Positions 7,722 to 16,028 of a stretch of 64,000 nt of DNA are shown here, piece after piece (the stretch's first letter is position 1; every line of letters starts with the position of its first letter). The DNA lies in NCBI RefSeq assembly GCF_001908275.1, contig NZ_CP018620.1:6572001-6636000 (forward strand), in the 5' to 3' direction. This DNA is from Paenibacillus xylanexedens (GTDB taxonomy: Bacteria > Bacillota > Bacilli > Paenibacillales > Paenibacillaceae). The translations under genes were made by a program, and so were the position numbers. A model generated the notes under the pieces. The model was not told the origin of the DNA. It saw only the letters and a program-made list of their open reading frames with translations, and made no database searches.

Positions 7722-8225
7722 ATGATCAGTAATACGATCTTAGAGCTACTTCATCAGTATGGATATCTGATTTTTTATTTTGCCTTCTCATTAGGGCCTT
7801 TCGGGATTCCAATTCCAAATGAGATCACGATTATCAGCGGTGCCATTCTGAGTCACACAGGAGTTATCAATTCATGGATCACATACTTCTGTATTTTATC
7901 TGGACTATTAACGGCCATTACCTTTGCTTATTTTGCAGGGAAGTTATTTGGAAGCAAGATAAAACACAAGTTTCAACATCATAAATACTTCGTCAAGGCT
8001 GAACTGATTCTGAATAAGAGTGGCAATTGGGCGATGTGCATCGGTTTGTTCATTCCAATTGTGCGTTATGTTCTCCCTTTGCTTATTGGAATGAGCGGCG
8101 TGCAGTATCGGAAATTTGCTCTCATTTCATATTCCAGTGCTTTGTTATGGACCATCACCTATTTTACAGCAGGAACTTACTTCGGCGGTCCCATTCTATC
8201 TACGCTGCAATTATTCCATTTCTAA
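7722..8225 (+). CDS. DedA-family membrane protein
   Basis: A 167-residue polytopic membrane protein of the DedA family; characterised members move undecaprenyl phosphate or phospholipids between membrane leaflets and affect resistance to cationic peptides. Family features include LGPFGIPIPNEITIISGAIL at residues 24-44, with the conserved acidic residue, a YFAGKLFG glycine motif, and FIPIVRYVLPLLIGMSG with the conserved Arg. GAGAGGAGG precedes the ATG. It is at the short end for the family. It begins the second transcription unit of the lipid cluster and is followed 44 bases later by a methyltransferase gene. Confidence 0.85.
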   Translation: MISNTILELLHQYGYLIFYFAFSLGPFGIPIPNEITIISGAILSHTGVINSWITYFCILSGLLTAITFAYFAGKLFGSKIKHKFQHHKYFVKAELILNKSGNWAMCIGLFIPIVRYVLPLLIGMSGVQYRKFALISYSSALLWTITYFTAGTYFGGPILSTLQLFHF

Positions 8226-8269
8226 CTGGTTTGATAACATACCATCACATATATGGAGGAACCACAAAT

Positions 8270-8836
8270 ATGAATTCTAATGAACCCATTTTATTTCTGA
8301 AAAGCTTTCTGCAAAGCCCAAAACATGTGGGCAGTATCATACCCAGTTCCCGATTTCTCGCCAGTAAAATGGTGAAGCAAGCCTCTTGGCTAGAGGCAAA
8401 AGCAGTCGCCGAGCTTGGATCGGGTACAGGTCCTATCACTCGCTATATTCATCAACAAGTACAGGATTCCACCAAAGTCCTATTGTTTGAGATGAACGAA
8501 ACGATGAGGAATACTCTTAAGACGGCATACCCGGAGTTCTCCTGTTATCCAGACGCCGCTCGATTGGTAGAATCCATGAATCAAGAGGGCGTTCAGCAAC
8601 TGGATTACATTTTTAGCGGATTGCCGTTTTTCAACTTTGAGCCTGAATTAAGAAATACGTTGGTAGACCAGATCTATAAGGCACTCAAACCTGGAGGATT
8701 ATTCATCGCCTTTCAATATTCACTTCAAATGAAAAAAACATTATCCGAACACTTTATCATCGAAAAAATAGAATTAGTGCCTTTGAATATCCCACCTGCG
8801 TTCGTTTATGTCTGTCGCAAAAAGGAAACAATTTAA
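8270..8836 (+). CDS. Class I SAM-dependent methyltransferase, phospholipid N-methyltransferase-like (copy 1)
   Basis: A 188-residue Rossmann-fold methyltransferase. The N-terminal HVGSIIPSSRFLASKM resembles the signature of bacterial phospholipid N-methyltransferases and rRNA-dimethylase-like enzymes; motif I is AVAELGSGTGPITRYI; an acidic SAM-ribose residue follows in LLFEMNE; and FSGLPFFNF fills motif IV. The ATG at 8270, after TGGAGGA, is preferred to the longer upstream frame, which overlaps DedA. It lies between DedA and the response regulator, with a clear paralogue at 10701. A lipid substrate is inferred from context and from the GS.IPSS motif; a nucleic acid or small molecule is not excluded. 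Confidence 0.82.
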   Translation: MNSNEPILFLKSFLQSPKHVGSIIPSSRFLASKMVKQASWLEAKAVAELGSGTGPITRYIHQQVQDSTKVLLFEMNETMRNTLKTAYPEFSCYPDAARLVESMNQEGVQQLDYIFSGLPFFNFEPELRNTLVDQIYKALKPGGLFIAFQYSLQMKKTLSEHFIIEKIELVPLNIPPAFVYVCRKKETI

Positions 8837-8893
8837 ACATTCCGGACTATCGTTTACACTGATGTTATCCTAATTTTTAAGGAGTGTTGAATT

Positions 8894-9574
8894 ATGAATA
8901 CCGTTCTCGTTGTTGATGATGAACCCGATATCCGGGATGTCATTCATGTCTATTTACGTAACGAAGGATATCAGGTCATTGAAGCAGCCAATGGTGAGGA
9001 AGCACTAAATATTATCAAAACAACATCGGTCCAACTCGTAATACTGGATGTTATGATGCCCATCATGGACGGAATCAAAGCCTGCTTCAAAATAAGAGAA
9101 GTATCAGCCACTCCGATTATAATGCTATCCGCCAAGGAAGAAGACATTGATAAAATCACGGGCCTGACTACCGGGGCTGATGATTATATGGTCAAACCGT
9201 TTAATCCATTAGAGTTACTGGCTCGCGTTAAAGCTCAGTTACGACGTCAAACACTGATTGGCAAAGCCGAATTCAATTCACTTATCCTGATTAAAGACCT
9301 TGTCATTGATACAAATAAACATTCTGTGAAGCTCAAAGATAATGACATTTCGCTTACACCACTGGAGTTTTCCATTCTGGTGTTGCTTGCCAGCCATCCT
9401 GGACAAGTATTTAGCTCCGAGAAAATTTACGAAACCGTATGGAAAGAACCTTATGGGTATTCGGATAATACGGTGATGGTTCATATTCGTAACCTGCGAG
9501 AGAAATTGGAAGTAAATCCGCGGGAACCTCAGTACATTAAAACGGTATGGGGAGTGGGATATAAAATTGATTAA
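8894..9574 (+). CDS. OmpR-family response regulator (VanR-like)
   Basis: A 226-residue two-component regulator. The receiver domain has the acidic pair VVDDEPD, the phosphorylated Asp in VILDVMMPIMDG near residue 52, and the conserved Lys in DDYMVKPFNP near residue 102. The C-terminal winged helix is shown by ISLTPLEFSILVLLASHPGQ and VMVHIRNLREKLE. The stop overlaps the TTG start of the kinase by eight bases. It is likely to bind the TTCTTYAGA direct repeats before the PAP2 and DedA genes. VanR-like regulators of this type commonly answer to cell-wall or membrane-active antibiotics; the stimulus here is unknown. Confidence 0.92.
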   Translation: MNTVLVVDDEPDIRDVIHVYLRNEGYQVIEAANGEEALNIIKTTSVQLVILDVMMPIMDGIKACFKIREVSATPIIMLSAKEEDIDKITGLTTGADDYMVKPFNPLELLARVKAQLRRQTLIGKAEFNSLILIKDLVIDTNKHSVKLKDNDISLTPLEFSILVLLASHPGQVFSSEKIYETVWKEPYGYSDNTVMVHIRNLREKLEVNPREPQYIKTVWGVGYKID

Positions 9575-10666
9575 ACTATTACCACAGTTTAAAAAAAAGA
9601 TACAGATTAACATCCTATATCAAATGTTGATCAGTTTATTGATTTCGTTTGTTGGCTCTGTGGGTGTAAATAATATGTTGATCATAGCTGCCGCAAAAAT
9701 TAGTGAAAGATTTGATTGGCCTTCGCTTCTCTACATCTTTCCTTATGTTCTAACACCAATCTTCATCGTAATTTTCACGTTAATTTTTTTGTTTTTCACA
9801 CGAAAAATTGTGAGAGATCTCATTACATTAGAGCAAGGGCTTCAAATCATATCTGAAGGAAATTTGAATTACAGGGTGCCCGTTAATCGACAAGATGAAC
9901 TTGGACGCGTTGCTTCCAACATTAATCACATGACAGAACAGTTAAAGCAACAGATTGCTAAAGAACGTGAATTGGAGCAATCAAGATGGACCTAATCACT
10001 GGCATCTCACATGACCTGCGTACACCGCTTACCAGCATAATTGGCTATATTGAGCTTCTCAAATCAGAATCATTTCAAGACAAAGCGGAGTATGACCGTT
10101 TCATCCAAAACACCTATAACAAAGCAACGCATTTGAAGAAGTTACTCGATGATTTATTTGAATATACGCGTCTTAACGAAGTGAACACCCAATTGGATTT
10201 AAAAAATGTTGACCTCTGTCAGCTATTGAACCAATTGTTGTTTGAATTCGAACCTTTAGCTCAGGAGCATGGGATTCGTATTGAAAAAACACTCGCTAAT
10301 GCTCCAATCATGGTTTCCCTGGATAGTAATAAGATCGCTCGAGCCATCGACAATCTCCTCATGAATGCACTCAAGTATTCCTTTAAACCGGGCACGATTC
10401 ATGTTCGAATGAGTGTGCAGCATAATCACGTTACCATTGAAGTAGAGAATAAAGGCATACCACTAACGATAGAACAAAAAAACAGATTGTTTGATCGCTT
10501 TTATAAGGTGGATTATTCGAGGAATAGCGAAGGTATTCAATCAGGATCCGGTCTGGGACTTTCTATTGCGAGAAACATTGCGGATTTACATCAGGGGACT
10601 TTAACACTAAAACATACGCGTAACGTATTTATATTCCAACTAAGCTTGCCTTCTAACATCCAGTGA
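9567..10666 (+). pseudogene. Sensor histidine kinase split by a one-base frameshift
   Basis: The first frame (9567-9995, TTG start after GGAGTGGG) encodes two transmembrane helices and a HAMP domain ending in ERELEQSRWT. The second frame (9986-10666) continues with MDLITGISHDLRTPLTSIIG, carrying the phospho-acceptor His, and a complete HATPase domain (NLLMNALKYS, FDRFYKVDYS, GSGLGLSIARNIADLH). Restoring one A in TCAAGATGG (9981-9989) would join the two as EQSKMDLITG, the normal sequence for such kinases. It could be a sequencing error, a phase-variable or decayed allele, or rescued by ribosomal slippage. It is the partner of the regulator at 8894-9574 and a paralogue of the truncated protein at 6906-7550. 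Confidence 0.8.
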
Positions 10667-10700
10667 AACATCAATAGCATTGATAATGGAGGATACAGCA

Positions 10701-11279
10701 ATGAAAACATCCGAACCACTTCTATTCCTGCAAGGATTTCTGAGAAACCCCAAACGAGTAGGCAGTGTCCTCCCCAGCTCCAAATATTTGGCTAAGAAAA
10801 TTGTCCAGTCTGTACGATGGGATGAGGTAAGAACCATTGCTGAGCTGGGGCCAGGAACAGGGGCCATCACCCGGCTCATAAGATCACAATTACCGAAATC
10901 GGCAACCGTGTTTTTATTTGAAAGAGACACCAAAATGAGAAGTAATCTGAAGAAAACATATCCTGAATTCATGTTCCATTCCAATGCATCTTATCTTTTA
11001 AAAAGGATCAACCAAGAACATGTGCATCAGTTGGATAGCATCGTTTGCGGACTGCCCTTTTTTAATTTTTCCAGAGAAATGAGACAAAACATCCTGTCAC
11101 AGATCCATACAGCGCTCCGACCTGGAGGCACGTTAGTTTTATACCAGTACTCCCTTCATATGAGGAAACAATTAGCTGAGTTATTTGAGATGGAGAAAAT
11201 TCAATTTGTGCCTTTCAGCTTCCCTCCTGTATTTGTGTATGTTTGTCGTAAAAGACAAGATGAAGGACACACTCTATAA
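10701..11279 (+). CDS. Class I SAM-dependent methyltransferase, phospholipid N-methyltransferase-like (copy 2)
   Basis: A 192-residue paralogue of the enzyme at 8270-8836, aligning over its whole length: RVGSVLPSSKYLAKKI, motif I TIAELGPGTGAITRLI, LFERDTKM after strand 2, VCGLPFFNF at motif IV, and the shared ending PPVFVYVCRK. The ATG at 10701 is chosen because TGGAGGA stands seven bases upstream; a longer in-frame start at 10680 lacks this. It is the last gene of the cluster and ends four bases from a convergent SDR gene. Two successive methyltransferases would suit stepwise methylation of one lipid head group, which is inference. Confidence 0.82.
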   Translation: MKTSEPLLFLQGFLRNPKRVGSVLPSSKYLAKKIVQSVRWDEVRTIAELGPGTGAITRLIRSQLPKSATVFLFERDTKMRSNLKKTYPEFMFHSNASYLLKRINQEHVHQLDSIVCGLPFFNFSREMRQNILSQIHTALRPGGTLVLYQYSLHMRKQLAELFEMEKIQFVPFSFPPVFVYVCRKRQDEGHTL

Positions 11280-11283
11280 ATGT

Positions 11284-12066
11284 TTAATGTCCTGTCTTGT
11301 CCTGTGAGGATCTAATCATGCGGGTCATCATCTTACGCGGCAACAACCGCGGTATAAACGCGATGAATCGGTTTCGAGCACCAGGCATAATCAACGTCTT
11401 GCCACGCAAAAAGCCTCGATACCCTTCTTCGGCCACCTGTCCGGCTTCCATGATCGGGCCCTGCAACATCTTCGAGACACCCATACCCGAACGATCAACA
11501 AACCCCGTGGATGTCAGGCCTGGACACAGTGCCGTTACCGTAACGCCAGTTCCGCTTACTTCATTCTCCAAAGCCTCGGTGAACGATAGCACATATGCCT
11601 TTGTTGCATAATATACCGACATCATCGGTCCAGGGAAAAAACCTACCAACGAAGCCACATTCATCACACCACCGTGCCCACGTTGGATGATATCCGGCAA
11701 GAATAGCTTTGTCATGACGGTTAAAGCCGTTATATTCACGTCAATCATATTAACTTCTTGTTCCAGATCCGTTTCCATAAACGTCCCGAACAGACCGAAG
11801 CCTGCATTGTTGACAAGATAGTCAACAGCAATCCCCTTTTCCTTCAACTCATTATAAATCTCCTGTGGTACCCCAGGTGCTGCTACATCTTTGGCAATAA
11901 CCGTCGCCTGAATGCCATACTTTTTCTGATACTCCTGAGCTAGATCCTGTATTTTACCCTTGCTTCGTGCTACCAGCACAATATGATGTCCACCTTTGGC
12001 AAACCGATCTGCTAACTCTTTACCGATCCCACCCGATACGCCTGTGATTAGAACTGTCTTTCTCAT
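11284..12066 (-). CDS. SDR-family NAD(P)-dependent oxidoreductase
   Basis: A 260-residue classical short-chain dehydrogenase/reductase. The cofactor motif is LITGVSGGIGKELADRF, the structural NNAG motif is at LVNNAGFGLFG, and the catalytic Tyr and Lys are in YYATKAYVLSFTEAL; a Ser in VMNVASLVGF completes the triad. The Arg in LVARSKGK after strand 2 suggests NADP preference. It belongs to the DltE/YqjQ-like group of unknown substrate. It is read from the same direction as the TetR gene upstream, with the palindrome AGAATGAACATTCT in the gap, so it is a likely TetR target. It ends convergent with the lipid cluster. Confidence 0.88.
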   Translation of the reverse strand: MRKTVLITGVSGGIGKELADRFAKGGHHIVLVARSKGKIQDLAQEYQKKYGIQATVIAKDVAAPGVPQEIYNELKEKGIAVDYLVNNAGFGLFGTFMETDLEQEVNMIDVNITALTVMTKLFLPDIIQRGHGGVMNVASLVGFFPGPMMSVYYATKAYVLSFTEALENEVSGTGVTVTALCPGLTSTGFVDRSGMGVSKMLQGPIMEAGQVAEEGYRGFLRGKTLIMPGARNRFIAFIPRLLPRKMMTRMIRSSQDKTGH

Positions 12067-12121
12067 GTTGTTGCCTACCTCTCTTTTCTATAACATATGT
12101 TTCATCTGGAACATCAATATT

Positions 12122-12135
12122 AGAATGAACATTCT
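12122..12135. promoter_or_regulatory. Palindromic operator AGAATGAACATTCT
   Basis: Six-base arms AGAATG and CATTCT are separated by two bases, located between the TetR gene and the SDR gene. The same arms recur before a second SDR gene at 16015-16028, so it is probably the TetR binding site. Confidence 0.55.
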
Positions 12136-12155
12136 TTTAAAGTGAAAAAAATAGA

Positions 12156-12734
12156 CTATCTTAGTATAAGATCCATGGATAGCATCGCTATACGAAGAAG
12201 TTTTTCCTTGGTCATCGAAGTCTTGGCCATCCCCCTTAACCCAATGCTTACGTTATGCAGATATTCCGCCAATACCTCGGCGTTGTACTCCGTTGTGAAT
12301 TTACCTTCTTGCTGTCCCCACACCATAATGTCCTTGATTAGTTTCTCCGTATTTGCAAACATCTCCGTCGATCGGTGGTTCATGTCTTTATCCCGTGCCG
12401 CCAATTCTACCGTCGAATTGACAATGAAGCAGCCTGATGCTGGAGATTCCTCTCCATGAATTAAAGAAATAAATATAAACTGAAGTGCTTCCGTTGCCGT
12501 TTGAGAACGCTCTACACCTGCTGCAAGGGCGGAGCTGATTTTGTGATCATACAGATCTACTGTCTTTAGAAACAAGGTATGTTTGTCGCCAAATGTGTCA
12601 TACAAGCTTTTACGATGAATTCCCATATGATTAACCAGATCCGTCATAGACGTCTTCTCATAGCCTTGTTCCCAAAAAAGTCTCATCGCTTTATCCAGTA
12701 CAACAGACTCTTCGAACTCTTTGCTTCTCGCCAT
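12156..12734 (-). CDS. TetR/AcrR-family transcriptional regulator
   Basis: A 192-residue repressor with the N-terminal TetR helix-turn-helix (AMRLFWEQGYEKTSMTDLVN and MGIHRKSLYDTFGDKHTLF) and a TetR_C-type ligand-binding domain containing the ASGCFIVNSTVELA segment with a Cys near residue 102. The family controls oxidoreductase and efflux genes and is released from DNA by small molecules. It precedes an SDR gene on the same strand, follows an MDR gene, and is close to OYE and SDR genes, a set typical of electrophile or quinone detoxification. It probably binds AGAATGNNCATTCT; a weaker half site (AACATT) lies in front of its own start. Confidence 0.88.
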   Translation of the reverse strand: MARSKEFEESVVLDKAMRLFWEQGYEKTSMTDLVNHMGIHRKSLYDTFGDKHTLFLKTVDLYDHKISSALAAGVERSQTATEALQFIFISLIHGEESPASGCFIVNSTVELAARDKDMNHRSTEMFANTEKLIKDIMVWGQQEGKFTTEYNAEVLAEYLHNVSIGLRGMAKTSMTKEKLLRIAMLSMDLILR

Positions 12735-12795
12735 TGGCTTCCCTCCTGTTCAGAAAACGAACATTGAATAGCATAAGCATGATCTTAACGAGCCT

Positions 12796-13797
12796 TTAAA
12801 AGGTAACAATGACTTTGCCCTGGGAGTGACCCGTTGATACTTTGATCAATGCCTTTTCAATGTCATCAAACGTATACGTAGAATCGATCGAAGGTTTAAT
12901 GTCTTCTTTTTCTACAAGAGAAGTGATTTCTTGCAATTGGATCCCACTGGAATGCACAAATAAAAAACGATATTCATTTTGATTCTTACGCGCTAAAGAA
13001 TCCAGGCGTGCACCTACGAGACCAAACAATGCTCTTTTCCACAACGGGAATTGACTGTCCACTGCAAAGCGATAATTGGGTCCAGCCTTCAAAGAGACTA
13101 ATTTCCCCTGTGGTTTCAAAATACTCAGTTCAGCTTTGATTTCGTTCGCACCCAAAGTGTCGATCACATAATCGATATTGGACAGAATATCAGCATACTG
13201 CTCGGTCTTATAATCAATGAATTGATCTGCTCCAATGGATAAACTACGTGCTCTGCCCCTTTCACTGCCACTTGTAATCACCGTTAATCCCATAGACTTG
13301 GCAATCGGGATAGCCATCGCACCGAATCCCCCGGTTCCGCCAGGAATAAACAACTTTTTATTCGATTCCGCTCGGAGCACATCATGCAATGCTTGATACG
13401 CGGTCAAGGCAGTAAGGGGTACTGCAGCAGCTTCGATAAAAGACAGATTTTCAGGCATCATGGATAAAGCATCCACATGTACAGCCGCATATTCAGCAAA
13501 AGCACCAATTTTATTCAGAGGTAACCTTGTATAAACCGAGTCCCCCACTTTAAAATTCAAAACATCATCACCGACAGCTTCAATAACACCCGATAATTCA
13601 TTCCCTAAAGTTAAAGGTAACGTATAGTTGGCAATCATCCGAACACTGCCATTCATATTCAAGATATCCAGTGGATTTACACCCGCTGCTTTTACTCTGA
13701 CAAGAACCTCATGGCTCTGAATCTGAGGTGTCGCAATATCATTAATTTCCACATGGATTTCTTTGGAGTATTTCTTTATTTGAGCTGCTCTCATCAT
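12796..13797 (-). CDS. Zinc-independent medium-chain alcohol dehydrogenase / quinone oxidoreductase
   Basis: A 333-residue MDR-superfamily enzyme that transfers hydride from NADPH to quinones or enones. The N-terminal GroES-like domain has VRVKAAGVNPLDIL and LGNELSGVIEAVG; the Rossmann domain has LFIPGGTGGFGAMAIPIAK; there are no zinc-binding Cys residues at the usual sites, as in QOR-type members. The ITSGSERGRARSL segment after strand 2, rich in Arg and Ser, suggests NADPH. There are two adjacent ATG codons (13797 and 13794) after a GGAAGAGGA element. It lies upstream of the TetR gene on the same strand. A MITE-like repeat starts just before its promoter region. Confidence 0.88.
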   Translation of the reverse strand: MMRAAQIKKYSKEIHVEINDIATPQIQSHEVLVRVKAAGVNPLDILNMNGSVRMIANYTLPLTLGNELSGVIEAVGDDVLNFKVGDSVYTRLPLNKIGAFAEYAAVHVDALSMMPENLSFIEAAAVPLTALTAYQALHDVLRAESNKKLFIPGGTGGFGAMAIPIAKSMGLTVITSGSERGRARSLSIGADQFIDYKTEQYADILSNIDYVIDTLGANEIKAELSILKPQGKLVSLKAGPNYRFAVDSQFPLWKRALFGLVGARLDSLARKNQNEYRFLFVHSSGIQLQEITSLVEKEDIKPSIDSTYTFDDIEKALIKVSTGHSQGKVIVTF

Positions 13798-13821
13798 TTA
13801 TCCTCTTCCTTTGCTTATAGA

Positions 13822-14014
13822 CTACATAAGTTGAACTAAAGATTATTTACACTGATACTACGATGACAGAACAACCTTCCAATCGCTGTTATCCCCAGAT
13901 TTTTTTGATCCCCTTTCTAAAGGGAAAATCCGGTGATAAAGGCGAACGCTTCGCTTTTTCAGGTTCTTTCTGTCCTCTCCGTTAATGTGTAAATGATTAG
14001 TTCAACTTATGTAG
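13822..14014. repeat. MITE-like palindromic repeat, copy 1
   Basis: A 193-base element bounded by an 18-base perfect terminal inverted repeat, CTACATAAGTTGAACTAA, whose inverse ends at 14014, followed inward by ATTTACAC. The inside is itself partly palindromic: ATCCCCAGATTTT faces AAAATCCGGTGAT, and GACAGAACAACCTT faces AGGTTCTTTCTGTC. A second copy lies at 49311-49540. It has no coding capacity. No clear target-site duplication is visible. Confidence 0.8.
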
Positions 14015-14062
14015 GAACATGGCGCGCAGTATTCAGTTGTACGCCATGCTCCATGTTTTGTG

Positions 14063-15148
14063 CTAGTGCTGTCCCTCATGTGACTTTAATTCTTCCAACG
14101 TAGGATAATCCGTGTAGCCCTTACTTCCCAATCCAAAGAATGTTTTCGGATCTGCTTCATTGAGTGGCGCACCTTGTTGAAGTCGTTCCACCAAATCCGG
14201 ATTGGCTAAAGACCATACACCCACTGGTACCAGATCAGCGAGACCACGATCTAGATCTACACTGAGATCCTCCAACGTTCTTCCAGCCCGATTGACCAAC
14301 AATGGATTTTGCCAGATCGAACGAATGTCTTGGAGCAGTTGTTCATCTCCAAGATGCATAACATGAAGGTAAGCCAAATCCAATTGAACCAATTCTTTTA
14401 CAAGATAGCGATAGAGTTGCGGACCTTGTTCGCCATCTTGAATTCCACCCAGCGGTGTGCCTGGTGAGATACGGAAGCCTGTCCGTTCTGCACCTATTTC
14501 CTCCACGATGGCTTTGGTTACTTCAATCGCAAAGCGAGTACGATTTTCAATAGATCCGCCATACTCATCTGTGCGTGTATTCGAATTTCCTCCTAAAAAT
14601 TGATTGATCAAATAGCCATTGGCTCCATGAATTTCGACGCCATCTGCCCCCGCTTTGATCGCTGCGGCAGCTGCTTTTCGGAAATCGGAGATGGTCGTTT
14701 GAATATCCTCCTGACTCAATTCCCGGGGAACGGGGATATCCTGCATCCCTGTAGCCGTAAACATTTCTACACCCGGTGCGATTGCAGATGGAGCAACCGG
14801 TTGACGATGATGCGGGGTATTATCCGGATGTGACATGCGACCCGCATGCATTAATTGGATATATACATATCCGCCAGCTTCATGCACCGCATCCGTTACC
14901 TTTTTCCATCCATCAATATGCTTATCGGTGTAGATGCCCGGTGACCATAAGTAACCCTGTCCATCATCGGAAGGTTGCGTTCCTTCCGTAATCAGAAGTC
15001 CCATCGTTGCACGCTGAGCATAATAAAGTGCCGCCAACTCTCCAGGTGTACCATCTTCTTGTGCTCGACTGCGTGTCATAGGTGCCATCGCTAGTCGATG
15101 AGGCAATTCCATGTTGCCAATCTTTGTTTTACTCCAAATCTTTTCCAA
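14063..15148 (-). CDS. Old Yellow Enzyme-family alkene reductase (NADH:flavin oxidoreductase)
   Basis: A 361-residue FMN-dependent TIM-barrel enzyme that reduces activated double bonds or nitro groups with NAD(P)H. Family marks include LAMAPMTRSRA near the start, QLMHAGRMSH, the substrate-binding pair His and Asn in VEIHGANGYLINQFL, TRTDEYGGSIENR, and the FMN-phosphate region. It is the full length of NemA/XenB-type members. It follows an SDR gene by 60 bases on the same strand and probably shares its promoter, placing it under the AGAATGATCATTCT operator. It fits an electrophile-response role alongside the MDR and SDR enzymes. Confidence 0.92.
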   Translation of the reverse strand: MEKIWSKTKIGNMELPHRLAMAPMTRSRAQEDGTPGELAALYYAQRATMGLLITEGTQPSDDGQGYLWSPGIYTDKHIDGWKKVTDAVHEAGGYVYIQLMHAGRMSHPDNTPHHRQPVAPSAIAPGVEMFTATGMQDIPVPRELSQEDIQTTISDFRKAAAAAIKAGADGVEIHGANGYLINQFLGGNSNTRTDEYGGSIENRTRFAIEVTKAIVEEIGAERTGFRISPGTPLGGIQDGEQGPQLYRYLVKELVQLDLAYLHVMHLGDEQLLQDIRSIWQNPLLVNRAGRTLEDLSVDLDRGLADLVPVGVWSLANPDLVERLQQGAPLNEADPKTFFGLGSKGYTDYPTLEELKSHEGQH

Positions 15149-15208
15149 TGGGATGTACTCCTCTTCTTATTTGAGATTTTGTAGATGTATCCTCTAGATT
15201 CTGCTGTA

Positions 15209-15970
15209 TTAATTCAATTCTGAAATCACCGGGTAGATTGCACCTGTCAGTTGGAACTCATAGTTCTGGTCTACAATTCCTACGACCACTTCATTGTGAT
15301 CATACAGATCAATCATGAAGCTTGCCATTTCTTTAGCTGTATGGTATTTGGGCATATTCGCTTTGTAATCAAATCCCTCAGCATCTATTGATTTTTGTAC
15401 AAATTCTGTTTCCGTGATCGCTGGTGCAAGCACCTTCGCTTTCAGTTTTGCACCTTTCAGTTCCAGTTCTTTGGCAAGACCTTCTGTGAAGGCACTAACG
15501 TAGTATTTAGATGCAGAATAAGCAACACTGCCTACAGCAATGGCATATCCAAGTGCGGATGAGACGTTAATCAATTGAGTACCTTCGACATTTGCATAAT
15601 CTCGCACATACAATGTAGAGAGAATGGTCAAAGATTCAATGTTAACACGCAGCATGGTCTCCACTTTATCCAAATTCTGTTCAGCAATGAACGAGCCTTC
15701 TCCGAGCCCTGCATTATTGATCCAAGTCTCAATCTGATATTCCTTCAAATCGTTATATAGCGTGTACGCCTCTGCGCTAACAGACAGGTCGCTTGTATGA
15801 ACGATAACATTTACTTTAGGGTCGATATCCTGAATAGTCGATTTAAGTTCTTCAAGCTTATCCAATCTTCTAGCTACCAAAATCAAGTTTTTACCCCGTG
15901 ATGCAAATGCCAATGCTGTTTCATATCCAATTCCTGAACTTGCTCCTGTAATTACTGTGTATTTCATCAT
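15209..15970 (-). CDS. SDR-family oxidoreductase
   Basis: A 253-residue classical SDR with the cofactor motif VITGASSGIGYETALAF, NNAG in WINNAGLGEG, the catalytic Ser in INVSSALGY, and Tyr and Lys in AYSASKYYVSAFTEGL. The ARRLDK segment after strand 2 suggests NADP(H). It is distinct from the SDR at 11284-12066 although of the same subgroup. It leads an operon with the OYE gene. A 14-base perfect palindrome 45-58 bases before its start is a candidate TetR operator. The substrate is unknown. Confidence 0.88.
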   Translation of the reverse strand: MMKYTVITGASSGIGYETALAFASRGKNLILVARRLDKLEELKSTIQDIDPKVNVIVHTSDLSVSAEAYTLYNDLKEYQIETWINNAGLGEGSFIAEQNLDKVETMLRVNIESLTILSTLYVRDYANVEGTQLINVSSALGYAIAVGSVAYSASKYYVSAFTEGLAKELELKGAKLKAKVLAPAITETEFVQKSIDAEGFDYKANMPKYHTAKEMASFMIDLYDHNEVVVGIVDQNYEFQLTGAIYPVISELN

Positions 15971-16014
15971 ATTCTCTCCCTTATATTCTTTAGATTAGTG
16001 TAATTTTAGTTTTG

Positions 16015-16028
16015 AGAATGATCATTCT
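16015..16028. promoter_or_regulatory. Palindromic operator AGAATGATCATTCT
   Basis: A perfect 14-base palindrome in the leader of the SDR/OYE operon; its arms are identical to those of the site at 12122-12135. The rest of the gap to 16270 is AT-rich and shows nothing else recognisable. Confidence 0.55.

Noticed and set aside
6906..10666. Prophage or integrative element carrying the lipid cluster
   Set aside because: No integrase, transposase, att-like repeats or phage genes are seen on either side.
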